Source of the DNA: Schistosoma haematobium
Taxonomy: Eukaryota; Platyhelminthes; Trematoda; Strigeidida; Schistosomatidae
Assembly (NCBI RefSeq): GCF_000699445.3
Contig: NC_067202.1
Location: forward strand, 16,024,644-16,088,643
DNA length: 64,000 bases
Direction of reading: 5' to 3'
The translations under genes and the position numbers were made by a program. A model generated the notes under the pieces. It was not told where the DNA came from, made no database searches, and worked only from the letters and a program-made list of their open reading frames with translations. Shown in pieces: positions 24,329-34,408 of the stretch. The number at the start of each line of letters is the position of its first letter. Position 1 is the first letter of the stretch.

Positions 24329-24470
24329 CTGACTTTCTAACATTTGTTTACGTGCTTCAATGTATTCAACATAACGTTTAATACGGCATAATGTGTTCAA
24401 TAAACAGGTTGCTGTAATTCCAAGCGGAAAAGATATTGCTACTAGACTTAGACCAATTGCTGCAAGCCAA
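24329..24470 (-). CDS. Coding exon 2 of a predicted two-pass membrane protein
   Basis: The minus-strand acceptor (TTTTTTTTTTAATCAG) precedes base 24470 and the donor CAG|GTATGT follows base 24329. The exon is 142 nt: one base that completes a Tyr codon split with exon 1, then 47 codons ending in phase 0. The peptide starts WLAAIGLSLVAISFPLGITA, a second hydrophobic segment (about residues 68-92 of the joined protein), and ends in a basic and helical stretch (RIKRYVEYIEARKQMLESQ) that would be cytosolic. The phase match with exon 1 at 28695-28894 is exact. The family is not recognised. Confidence 0.78.
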
Positions 24471-24698
24471 CTGATTAAAAAAAAAACAAGTTTTAACATT
24501 CTTGATAAATTTCAAAGAGCTTACTTTCAATAAGAAAACATTAAACAGTAATTTTTTGGTAAGTTTGATCATGTAGTTATTATTGAAAGTATATTTGATT
24601 CTAGTTTCAATAGGAAAGAAAATTATGAATAAATCCTACTGTCTTTAAACATGAATACCAGTGAGTTTCAACCAGGTCCGTTGTAACTCACTAAATAC

Positions 24699-24955
24699 AG
24701 TGGTAGACGGTGGTGTAATTAAATAGATTGGTTGAATTTAAACATTAACACTGTTGGATTCCCTTTCAGTGGTCTCGAGGTTACGTGTACACAGGCAAGA
24801 CCGATAAGCTCTGGGTTCGAATCTCCCGGGAGGGATCGTGGATCCACACTACTGAGAGGTTCCATACTAGGTTGAGACGATCGTCTAGTGCTTTCGGGTT
24901 TTCCATGGTGATCTAGCTTTAATTGACTCATGAAGTCAATTATTAAATTAAAATA
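24699..24955 (+). repeat. Hammerhead SINE, alpha subfamily, inactive copy
   Basis: Head, GGGTTCGAATCTCC B box (near 24812), ribozyme segment (24844-24890) and tail are present in order. The core reads CTGAGAG in place of CTGANGA and the GAA box is GAG, so it is dead. Confidence 0.78.
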
Positions 24956-25244
24956 CTATAACTGATATGTGTATACTTATGGTTATAGTTCCATCCAAAT
25001 AATAACTGCTGTTATTTCTATGCTTCATTAAACATGTTTGCACAAGAAAATGACTTTATCGTATTGAAAACTGATATTTATTTTAATGTTGGTAATAAAA
25101 ACAAAACCCACTTAGTTTTATTGATTGAAAAGTTTGAGTTGATGTATCAGATATTAGAACTTTCAAGGTCATTCACTACTCACGTATTGGATGTTGTTCA
25201 AAACTTCTTTTTACTGACGAAAACTTCTTAGTGAAATAAGTGTA

Positions 25245-25790
25245 TTTATATTTATTTATTTAAGCACACAAACATTGGTACAAGGAAGTACCAAATAGAT
25301 ATGTACCACACAAATCATTCGACTTATGTGAGGGATGGAATACTGCCTGGATGCCCAAACCGAAGCAGGTAGTTTTCTTAGGCGGCCACACTCCGAGCTT
25401 TTGACCTAAAGGTCTAATCCCCAAGGCAGTGGAGCAACGTAAGGAGATTCAGTCACATGGTAGCCGGTGACCTACGATTGGTTCATACGCCATTTGTCTC
25501 CATAGGATCCTGGAGCCCATGTGCACCACTGGTTTGGAATGAGGGTTTTCCAACTTCCCTAGGTGGACTCTTTGTCTCCACCAACCCAGTTAAAGCGCAG
25601 TACATTCGCTTTTCGTCATCTCAATTTCGTAAACAACAGTAATGCCATGAGAACGTAGTGAATAGGACTTCCCTAGCAGTGGTTGTATGCACGTGACCAC
25701 TCGAGAGCATTTCGAGAGGGAGAGCGGACTCTCCTCACTCTCGGCCATATCAGAGCATTTGGGGGTCACTCATAAATAAGAATAAGAGAA
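25245..25790. repeat. GC-richer block, probable retroelement fragment
   Basis: From TTTATTTATTTAAGCACAC through TGACCTACGATTGGTTCATA to CACTCATAAATAAG the base composition is clearly higher in GC than the flanks, and sharply bounded. It has no long coding frame. It looks like the untranslated end of a retroelement; I cannot name the family and see no second copy in the window. Confidence 0.45.
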
Positions 25791-26739
25791 TGATAGTTCA
25801 TAATAGATGTAAATGTAAATTAGAACAAATAGTTGAAATTGTAAGCGGTCTAGTTCACTCTAGTTCAATGGTGTTAGGAAATTAGAATGTTCCGCAAAAT
25901 AGATCTGTCTTAGATTATATACTTTAAAATAGCGTGAAGTGGTAGGATTGCACTGAGTGATGGTTATGGTACATAAGTAATGAATTAAAGTTGAGCAGTG
26001 TCTCAATGATACCCTACCAGACATTAGACTTGGAAATTTCCATTTGGACCCCTGTATAATCATTCCTACACTCTACAACAATGTAAAATCTGTCCTGTTT
26101 CTCGGTTTCCAATGAATCAATATAAGTTAGTGATGAGATTGAGCTCATATCATATCATTATATCTTATTACCTATTAATATAACCCTCCTGACTGGTGTG
26201 CAAATTTGTCCCAAATTAATATTAGACTTCTTTGAAGCCTCAAGTTATCATCTATATATGTAGACGATGATCTAGACATGATCTTATTATTTCTGCGTAT
26301 ATGCTTTGAATTTACTTTATTACATCGGTTCAATGAACTGAAAATTGCACAAAAGTTAGAATGATTCCAGACATTGATAGAACATTACATTATATTACAA
26401 ACTGAATCCAGCTTAAAATATCAACTTATTGATGTAAGTATACAGTAACTTGAATAGTTACGAAAGTAAGACAACGATATTGTTAGCCCCAATTTATCAA
26501 TAGTATTATGAAGGCGTATTTTTCAAAATAAAAAATCGAAGGACTACAGAACCGTTATAATATGACGATTGAACAGTAAGAATTAAGGAAACGCTTTTAC
26601 TGGTTTTCGTGACCCGTTTATCCAGTTGACTTAGTACCGATGAATCGATAATATTTTTTTCCAAATTAGTTTACCGTGCTAGAATGAGAGAGAGGTTTAA
26701 ATCTCGCTATAAAATTCTTTACTTAATGTCCAATATTGA
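25791..26739. other. AT-rich DNA, nothing recognised
   Basis: Lies in the large minus-strand intron, if the 28.9 kb and 24.4 kb exons belong with the left-edge exons, or between genes otherwise. No exon or repeat is named here. Confidence 0.3.
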
Positions 26740-26830
26740 GCTAACTCGATGCTGGAACCTCGTCCCTTCCTAAGGCTTTGGAATGGCAGTAACCTTAAAA
26801 CAGATCCAGCTGTAGTAGTGCAGAGGTTGA
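26740..26830 (-). repeat. Degenerate family D repeat
   Basis: The spacing of CTGTTTTAAGG, TACTGCC and the GGAAGGGACGAGG segments on the minus strand matches family D loosely. Weak. Confidence 0.3.
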
Positions 26831-27231
26831 TTCTATGACCTTTGCAATAACCACAGGTTTAGAGTAATGCGTTATGACTTACAATAAGACATTTATTCGG
26901 AATTTTTTAAACGATGTTTGTAAGGTTTAAGCTATGCGAAATGATCAGAGTAGAGTTATTCATACTTATCTTTATGAGAAAATTTAATCTATGCAATTTC
27001 TCCTTCACATATTAAAATAAAATAGACTTTACTGGTCCAAATCAAATAAACAATATCTCGTATACAACCCATTTTCTCACAGACTAAGCTATGAGATGCA
27101 ACCAATATATTCATTTGTTTCATTTCAAACAATGTTGTTATCATTTTGAAAGTACATAAGAAATATAAAATTATTAACAATTACGCTAGAATAGAATTTT
27201 CTTTTCTTAACAAACACGTCTACTTACTAGA

Positions 27232-27705
27232 ACTCCAGGAAACACATCTTGAGGGCAATCACTAGTAAGTACACGACAATTATTGTCCACAAACTCTCAT
27301 TCTGAAAATAAGTATCATGTGCTTACTAGTGGCTGGCTTCAAGATGTATTTCCTGGAGTTCTAGTGAGTAGATGTGACCAGTGAAGTCAAACTGTATCTT
27401 TTGTGAGGCAGTTACTCACTGAATACAATGGTGGACGGTCGAGTAACATTGTGGATTGGTTGAAGTTGGACATTAATACTGTTGGATGCCGGCTCAGGGG
27501 CCTAGAGATTAAGTGTTCTCATGACAGACCGAACGTCCTGGGTTCGATTCCCACGAGCATACTCGTGGATGCACACTGCTAACGAGTATCATACTAGGAC
27601 AAAACGGCCATCCAGTGCTTTCAGGTTATCAGTGATGGTTTAGCTTAAATCAGCTCATGAATTCAATCATTAAATCACTACAATTTCCACAAACTCTCAT
27701 CCCTT
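27232..27705 (+). repeat. Alpha hammerhead SINE with fold-back leader, inactive
   Basis: An inverted repeat of about 45 bp opens the element: ACTAGAACTCCAGGAAAC (27233 on) is answered by TTTCCTGGAGTTCTAGTG (27349-27366). Then come the head, the GGGTTCGATTCCC B box (near 27540) and a ribozyme segment at 27571-27619. The core reads CTAACGA and the GAA box AAA, so it is inactive. Confidence 0.78.
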
Positions 27706-27867
27706 GTTTTAGTTGTAATCGAATTATTTCCATAGTAAGACGTTAATGAAACAAATAATTCAAAAAAAGGATATAATAGATTTAGTCATTGAATAATAAT
27801 TAATATTTCATTTAAATTAGAATTGAAAAATTCTTATGTTAAAACATTTGATCAGCTTTATTAAACA

Positions 27868-27994
27868 TAAGCGCTCACGCGTGAGACTGATATTGTCCTA
27901 GGTTCGAATTTCGCTAAGCGAGATCGTATCTGTGCACTCCTGAGGAGTTCCACAATAAGAAGAAACAGTCATTCAGTGCTTCCAGATTAAAAGG
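27868..27994 (+). repeat. Alpha hammerhead SINE, partial copy
   Basis: Starts within the tRNA-like head (GCTCACGCGTGAGAC). The ribozyme segment 27932-27979 keeps CTGAGGA and GAA, but the G10.1-C11.1 pair of stem II is lost and stem III is poor, so activity is unlikely. It is followed directly by another copy in the same orientation. Confidence 0.7.
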
Positions 27995-28250
27995 TCAACG
28001 GAAGTTGGTCGCGCAATTTCGTGGATTGGTTGATGTTAGACACTATCACCATTTGATGCCGGCTCAGTGGTTCAGTTGGTTAAGTGTTCGCGCGCGAGAC
28101 AGAAGGCCCTGGGTTCGAATCCTGCGGGCGGGATCGTGGATGCGCACTGCTGAGAAGCCCCACAATAGGACGAAACGGCCGTCCATTGCTTCAAGGTTTC
28201 CAAAGGTGGTCTAACATTGATCGGTTCATGATCTCAATCAAAAAAGGTCA
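27995..28250 (+). repeat. Alpha hammerhead SINE, well-preserved head, inactive ribozyme
   Basis: The tRNA-like head is among the cleanest in the window (GCCGGCTCAGTGGTTCAG near 28060, GGGTTCGAATCC near 28111). The ribozyme at 28144-28190 has stem I, II and III and the GAA box, but its core is CTGAGAA: G8 is A. G8 is the general acid of the hammerhead, so cleavage should be lost. Forms a tandem with the preceding copy. Confidence 0.8.
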
Positions 28251-28555
28251 ACTAGACAGGTTAAAGGTAAGCCATAACAAAGAAAACAAAATGTTAATGT
28301 ACACAAAAACAATGTAATTAACACTCTGGATAATAAATCAGTATTGCCAGGGTAGGTTAAGTGTATGGACAAATTGTTTTTGAACGCATAAAGGGGGTTT
28401 CAATTTCCGTATAGCCAAGGCTTCAATAAACCTTAGTATACGTCCTTAAAGGCTTTTGTATAACACTACAAATGCTAACTTGATGTCAACCATATGATCA
28501 CCAGTCTCAGATTGTTCTAAATGTATTGCGCATATATATCACATAATTCTGATAA

Positions 28556-28682
28556 ACGTCATCTCCGCCTGGAGCCCATCTGGGACTACTGGTAGTCCCA
28601 AACCCAGACAAAGGAGAAGGGTTGGACATGGGATTAGCGACCTCATCCCTCATCGCCAAAAACAAGCTAACCAAAAGCAAAA
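28556..28682 (+). repeat. Short GC-rich repeat (family D)
   Basis: From CTCCGCCTGGAGCCC to AAGCTAACCAAAAGC it follows the 30860-30987 copy with substitutions. It ends about ten bases from the splice donor of the exon at 28695-28894, inside that intron and in the opposite orientation to the gene. Confidence 0.75.
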
Positions 28683-28694
28683 ATAATAACTTAC

Positions 28695-28894
28695 TAATTT
28701 TCATCTCTATAATATAATGATGGACCATAAGCCAATTTTAAACTCATTCCAACAATCATGAATATGATTGTTAAACAACATAATATAATTGTAACAATAA
28801 GAGTTTGTAATGTTGTTGGTTTTCTTTCTTTTATTATTGTGATATCATTAAATTCTGATTTAGTATTTTGATTTTTCCACTTATTTTTCACCAT
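28695..28894 (-). CDS. First coding exon of a predicted two-pass membrane protein
   Basis: A minus-strand ATG at 28894, in the context AAATGG, opens 66 codons plus two bases, up to a donor TTA|GTAAGT after base 28695. The start is basic and soluble (MVKNKWKNQNTKSEF), then a strong hydrophobic segment (about residues 27-52, LQTLIVTIILCCLTIIFMIV) and a short loop ending YYRDEN. Joined to exon 2 (24329-24470) it gives two membrane segments split by a loop of about 16 residues, with both ends likely cytosolic. No signal peptide is apparent. The intron is 4.2 kb and holds alpha SINEs and a family D repeat. The family is not recognised, and the 3' part of the gene is uncertain. Confidence 0.75.
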
Positions 28895-29169
28895 TTGATA
28901 AGAAGACGAATAATAATATACATTAGACTAATAGTAATAATCTTGTCATTATGTTAATGATATTGACTATAATTAGTAAGTAATGTGTAATTCATTTTAA
29001 ATATTTATCCATTTGACCTTGAAACTCTCTTTTTCTATTGGTTAATTGTAATGAATAATTTACAAGGTTATAATAGTTATAGGTGTGTCTCATGTCTCAC
29101 CCATTTATTGATTAATTGGGATGAAATAAATAAATCAATATTTCATTCATGATTTTATTGGATAAAATT

Positions 29170-29365
29170 TTTAAAATTGAAATGTACCAATTCAGATTGA
29201 ATTTAGACATTAACAACGTGGAATTGAATCTCGTGGGTTGGTTTCGTGTATGTACACTGCTGAGGAGTCCTGTACTAGGACGAAACGGTTATTCAGTGCT
29301 TTCATGTGCAGTGTGGTAGTCTAGCTTCAATTGACTCATGAAGTCAATTATTAAATAAATATACA
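29170..29365 (+). repeat. Alpha hammerhead SINE lacking most of its tRNA-like head
   Basis: The ribozyme at 29252-29299 keeps CTGAGGA, a perfect five-pair stem II (GTCCT/AGGAC) and the GAA box. Stem III is degraded (ACGGTTAT) and the cleavage triplet is ATT. Borderline, probably poor. The tail is well kept. Confidence 0.72.
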
Positions 29366-29394
29366 ATTATGAGTCTATTAGATAAAATTTGTAA

Positions 29395-29645
29395 AACTGA
29401 ATTGTATCATCTCATATTGAAGTTAGACATTAGCACCGTTGAATGCCGGCTCAATGGTATAGAGGTTAAGCGTTCACGCATAAGATCGAAGGTTCTGGGT
29501 TCGAGTTCCATGTGCTGTTTCATGAATAAGTACTGCTAAAGTGTCCCGTACTCGGACGAAACGGCTATCCAGTGCTTCCAGGTTTCTCAGAGCGGTTTAG
29601 CTTACAATGATTCATGAATTCAAATATTAAATAAATATTCAGTTT
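29395..29645 (+). repeat. Alpha hammerhead SINE, inactive copy
   Basis: The head is intact (GCCGGCTCAATGGTATAG, GGGTTCGAGTTCC). The ribozyme reads CTAAAGT in place of CTGANGA, so it is dead. It lies in the same orientation as the preceding copy, about 30 bp apart. Confidence 0.75.
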
Positions 29646-29908
29646 ATGAGTTTATTTGATAAAACTTATAAAATTGGGATGTAGCATCCCATATTGAAAA
29701 TAAATACTGGTCTAAGATTTGTTAAAAAGATGATTTTGACAGTTGAAGACCTGAACAGATCTACTGTTTGCATGGTAAACCCTTTTGATAATTAAAAAAA
29801 AGATTTAGAATGTCGTAATGAAGAATGTGCCATTATGTTTCTATTTGATTGTTTAAATAATCAGATAGAGATTTTTAGAATTTAACTTTTAAAAATTAAC
29901 CCGCTCCT

Positions 29909-30201
29909 GTGAGACTATAATTTATGGATGACCTTGGGGAGACTCTAAAGTGACCTTGAGAATGTTCACTTAGTTACTAGGACTAGATCAAGGTTATAAA
30001 CCAGTGTGAGTAATTAGAATTATAATTTACAGTTGATGGTTAAGGTTAGGAATTAGATTTAAAGTTTTCATTACGACGAACTGACATCAAGTAAAATGCC
30101 AAAACTTCATTTAGCCAAATGGATGGGTGAATTTCGAGCAAAAAAATCCAAAACCTGTTATCTTATATCTGATTGGTTCATCCATAAATTATAGTCTTGC
30201 C
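29909..30201 (+). mobile_element. MITE-like element G, about 290 bp
   Basis: Ends TGAGACTATAATTTATGG and CATAAATTATAGTCTTGCC form the terminal inverted repeat. The body matches the other four copies (CCTGTTATCTTATATCTGAT near the right end). No clear target-site duplication at this copy. Confidence 0.83.
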
Positions 30202-30849
30202 GAGGTCAAAATAATTTTCAGGATTAAAAGTATAGAAGATAATTGACCAATAGTGTTAGCGGAATAGAGATTGGATTAACGCATGTTCTGCACAGAAATA
30301 TGTTCGTGGACGCTGATTGGCCATTTCTTATTCAATCAGCGCTAATCGATACATGGAGAAGACTCTAGAATCTTCTCATGTAAAAACTATAAATATACTA
30401 ACGTTTCCCTTATTGTCCTTCTTACTTCCATCTACTCTTCTTATTTGGAATATAATCTCTTTCCTGTTCAATCGTATTCTGATTTGGAAACTTGTTGAAT
30501 GAAATGGTGTCCAAGAATACTAGGCAATAGGAATAGCTTGTTTAGTATGAAGAGCATATGAAAGAAATGAATGATAGCAACATTTGATTAATAATTATAA
30601 GGTAATTTTGAGTGTGGAGAATGAAAGACTGAATATACTTGTTTTGTATAATTAATTCAAGGTTAAACGGTTGAATTACTAAAGTCACTTTATTGATCAA
30701 GATTTTGAATTGATGTACTTTTAAACAAAACATCATGTCTGTGTCGATAATTCTATAAGATATTTTCTGTGGGATAGTTCAACGTATATCGGTAATGGAA
30801 ATTTGAGTATTTTTTATTCTAAATTGATTTTCTATTTATAGGACTTAGT
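30202..30849. other. AT-rich DNA, possible old LTR-like trace
   Basis: The stretch around 30300-30420 (GCTGATTGGCCATTTC, then CTAGAATCTTCTC) has an LTR-like look, but I cannot pair it with another copy. Nothing else recognised. Confidence 0.25.
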
Positions 30850-30859
30850 AAATTTCAGT

Positions 30860-30987
30860 TATAACTCCGCCTAGAGTCCCTTCGTTGGCTACTGCCGGTC
30901 CCAAGCCCGGATAAAGGAAGAGGGTTGGGCATGGGGTTAGCGACTCCATCCCGTAGAAAACTAACTCGCTAAAAAAACGCTAACCAG
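30860..30987 (+). repeat. Short GC-rich repeat (family D) with target duplication
   Basis: A complete 128 bp insertion (TATAACTCCGCCTAGAGTCC to AAACGCTAACCAG) flanked by the 10 bp direct repeat AAATTTCAGT (30850-30859 and 30988-30997). It encodes nothing. The variable 9-10 bp duplications fit target-primed retroposition, perhaps of a truncated non-LTR element or a SINE. Confidence 0.85.
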
Positions 30988-31309
30988 AAATTTCAGTCCT
31001 GAAGTTGATGAATGTAAATGAAATTCATCAGTTATTGATCGGTATATTCTATTCTCTGGAATAGTTGCCAAATGATTAACGACAAAAGAGCTTACAACTG
31101 AACTCATCGCAACTTCATCGTTTTTCTTCCCTAAAGAACTCATTAATAGATATAAACTGTATGTTAAAGTTAAATCATGGAAGTAGTATACTTAAATCAT
31201 CATCAAGAGATTGAAGCATTGACTAAAAATACTTCAGACTTATTCATATGTATTTCAAACTACTTAACAACATAATGAACTTCCAAAATCTTTCAGTACC
31301 ATTTTCGTG

Positions 31310-31375
31310 GCTTGCAATTTGGGCCGATACATATATGTACCTTGTCCTACATTGTAACTGACTGACTGATATTCT
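31310..31375 (+). mobile_element. LINE 3' UTR fragment
   Basis: GGGCCGATACATATATGTAC through CTACATTGTAACTGACTG matches the end of the LINE copy at 17655-18115. Confidence 0.6.
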
Positions 31376-32094
31376 TGGCGTGGAGGCTTTCACTTAACCA
31401 AATTAGCAAAACTTTTTAGTATCCGCTTCATTACCCATCATCTTATTGACGGAGGAGTGATTCGGATCCTATAGCAAAACATCACATTCTTCAAGATGTC
31501 AGTCACATCTTGTAATTCAGGTTAATGGTTTCATGAATATTGATGAACATACGATTCTTCACCTTGTAATGAGTAGTTTTTATGTAAATTTATAATGTAA
31601 TACAATTAGACTATTGTTTACTCATTGTTATGCATATTAAATGATTGTATCATTTAAACATATTTAAGAATAAATCAGTTATATTTTAGCTTTTGTAAAC
31701 ATTTCACTTTATGTTAATAGACAAGGAGCTTTAAATAAGATAGAATTTAATTAAAATCTCTATACTACTCTGTTTAATTATATATCTGAAAATGTATGGG
31801 TGATTAAAGCAAATTCAATATTCTTAAGATTTATGGATCATCTTTGATGCTTTCATGATGTTAGTCTGACTGTAAAAGATCGGATTTACAACTTACCGGT
31901 GTGAAGAGATTTGCTGCATGATTGTGAAACCTAGGCTCTTCAAAATGAGGATGCTAAGCGACTCACTGTGTTTGATTATTGTTGTCTCTGAAAGATTGCT
32001 GACACACAGTAACAACATGATGTTATTAATGCATAGGTATGGCAATGTGTGTTCGAGCATAGTGACAATAATTTAATTGGTGTCACCATATTAA

Positions 32095-32345
32095 AACACC
32101 GATTTCAGTAGCTTGGACATATACTACGAATGTCATCCCAGAGAATTTTGCCAACACTAGAACCGGTTGGAAAAAGTGAAGAGATGGTCAGTTCATGCCA
32201 TGGTATCGTAGTATGAAAGAAGGCTGTAAAGAACTGTGGTTTGTTGGTCCTTGATAACTCCGTGGTTGGAGTCCTAAAGATGATGTAACACAGTGGCTTG
32301 AGAGGTTCAGAACTGAAGCCAGTGAAGATCCTGTTGTAACTTTCT
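32095..32345 (+). mobile_element. Decayed LINE C-terminal fragment (third subfamily)
   Basis: The + strand, with stops, reads in pieces like the RT C-terminal block of family A (LGHILRMSSQRILPTL and a Trp/Lys-rich segment). It differs from families A and B in sequence. No tail seen. Confidence 0.6.
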
Positions 32346-33124
32346 TTTAGTTTTTTTTATATAAGTGAGAGTAACTTATGAAACCGAGAGAACATTTTCT
32401 GATTAAATTGTTCTTAACTGAACTTCTTATCCCATTGTTATTATTATTATTACACCCTCATACACTAATTTATACTCATTTCTGTTCCTTTTATTATTAA
32501 ACTTACATTTCTTTCTTTGTATCTTCACAACTTCAGTTTAATTGTTTAGCGCTCCTGTTATATCTAGAAGGTTGTTCTTCATATACCACGTATAACGTGA
32601 GCACTAAAACACCAGAACCCTTTCAAGTCGCAATGAAAATACAGAAGACTAATGGAAGGAATATTATTCCCAGACAGTGTCAGATTATAGTACTAAATTG
32701 TCAGGTATTTATAGTTTTTAGTGAGAACGAAATCATCATTACAGTCCTCCAATCCGCATACAGGAGTTTATTAGCATTGTCCAATCAGAAAGATACACGT
32801 AGGAATTTTAGAATATTCTTCCAAGAGGTGATTGGATGGAATATCTTCTGCTCCTTCTGAGCCCTCTACAGCTTCCTCGAGTTCACCCGTAGTCCATCGT
32901 CACAGCTCCCTTGTGTCAATGTTTATGTGTTTAAATAAATGAATTTCTATGATAAATGAAGTTGTTTAGTTACATAACAATGAAAATAAGATATCAGTTT
33001 GCGTTGCATTTGAACTATCAATTAGGGAATAATTATTCTAGACTGAGTTGTTAGAAAGAGCTATCAATAGGTTCAATGTCATACAAACCATAGAATATTT
33101 TGTTTAATCATTTGAACTTATAAA
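32346..33124. other. Unassigned, possibly LTR-like
   Basis: The stretch 32590-32935 is less AT-rich and contains a + frame of 87 codons without recognisable motifs. It may be an old LTR; I found no matching copy. Confidence 0.25.
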
Positions 33125-33134
33125 GTTACAGGGG

Positions 33135-33278
33135 TTTGAATAATTTTTTCTGGTTAGCGTTTTTTTAGCGAGTTAGTTTTCTACGGGATGGGGACGCTAA
33201 CCCCATGCCCAACCCTCCTCCTTTATCCGGGCTTGGGACCGGCAGTAGCCCCCGGAGGGACTCCAGGCGGAGTTAAAA
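33135..33278 (-). repeat. Short GC-rich repeat (family D) with target duplication
   Basis: An inverted copy of the 30860-30987 repeat (minus strand CTCCGCCTGGAGTCCCTCC to CGCTAACCAGAAAAAA), flanked by TTACAGGGG (33126-33134 and 33279-33287). It has an A-rich end on its own 3' side, which fits retroposition. Confidence 0.85.
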
Positions 33279-33548
33279 TTACAGGGGACTTGTAGAAAAT
33301 TATTTTATTCAAGAGGATCTAAGTAAGATTGAATAAATAAAGTTAAGTTCATAAAAATTCAATCTTCTGAATATAACGATGAAAATTAATATTCAGAATT
33401 CAGTCTGAAGACATACAAAATGAGTGGAATTTTCGAATAGTTTAATTCTACGTCCAAATAAAGTATACCTTAAGGTCATTTCTTACAGCAGTGTGAACAA
33501 AAGAAATATTTTCAGAAGTCTCTCATTTGAATATTATCAAAATGAGTT

Positions 33549-33960
33549 TTATAACCTGTGGTCATGTTACCCCTATCAATATGTAATGTAATGATACCGT
33601 CAATTAGAGGACGGTGTTTTATCGACCGGACCAATGACGTGTAAACGCGTACGAGTAGTCTGGAGACTTTATCGATCCTTCTTCCTGACTTACTCTGTCT
33701 GTTAAGTCCAGAACATCTATCTCAGCCTCCACGACTTGGATCATGTATTTCAAACATACTTGGTTTATATAAAAACCAAATAGACCACATCGTACTATAG
33801 AATAGTAAATATACGTTTGTACAAGATCTAGCCCAAAGTGACTGTGAATGTGGGAGATTGTAATTAATAAACTGGGAATATCTTAAGAATGGCAAACTGT
33901 ATAATAATAGTGTATAGGTCAAAATGAAGCTTATAACAAGAGGAACAAGAATGTGCATAG
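33549..33960. repeat. LTR-like repeat, copy 1
   Basis: About 400 bp that match 63560-63960 in inverse orientation, over several blocks (for example TGGATCATGTATTTC, TTGTACAAGATCTAGCC, CTGTTAAGTC). A TATA-like TATATAAAAACC lies at 33766-33777. No internal gag or pol is adjacent, so it is best read as a solo or truncated LTR; its strand is undetermined. Confidence 0.6.
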
Positions 33961-34199
33961 TGTAGCTAATTAATAATTATACAATAAAAATATATGTATC
34001 GTATTATACCGTAAATAGATCTCAACAGTAACCATTCATTATCCTCGACGAGATATAACAGTGATAAAGACTGATATACAAATTGTGATAAATTTCATAA
34101 AAAATATTAACATCAAACATTTCAGGAACTCAACTTTCTTTATTATCTTTACAAACGGGCTCAAAACAGAATCAAACATTCCATTGACTAACTTGAGTT

Positions 34200-34300
34200 C
34201 AATCAGTGATAGGTCTGTTCATGAACTCTTCTGAAGAGCTACATAGTAGGATAAAGTAGTTATCCTATCCTTTCTAGTTCTCTTCATTTATTAAACTGAA
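34200..34300 (+). repeat. Degenerate alpha hammerhead SINE fragment
   Basis: CTGAAGAGCTACATAGTAGG (34231-34250) retains the shape of core and stem II, but the GAA box reads AAA and stem I is gone. Confidence 0.4.
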
Positions 34301-34408
34301 ATCAGATGGTGATCTTAAACTACACACTTGGTCTATCTTTAAAATATCCTGGAATAACAGACGGTATTTTAACGATGAATATGTTGATAAATCAGAGATT
34401 ATTTAAAT

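Noticed and set aside
28060..28125. tRNA gene candidates (A box plus B box) at several places, for example here and at 54885-54949
   Set aside because: The cloverleaf arms do not pair well, no anticodon arm is intact, and each is followed by a hammerhead and a repeated tail. They are SINE heads, not tRNA genes.
28005..28317. Plus frames over the SINE head (RARDRRPWVRILRAGSW and similar)
   Set aside because: Apparent GC-rich coding is produced by the tRNA-like head and the hammerhead, and recurs in every copy.
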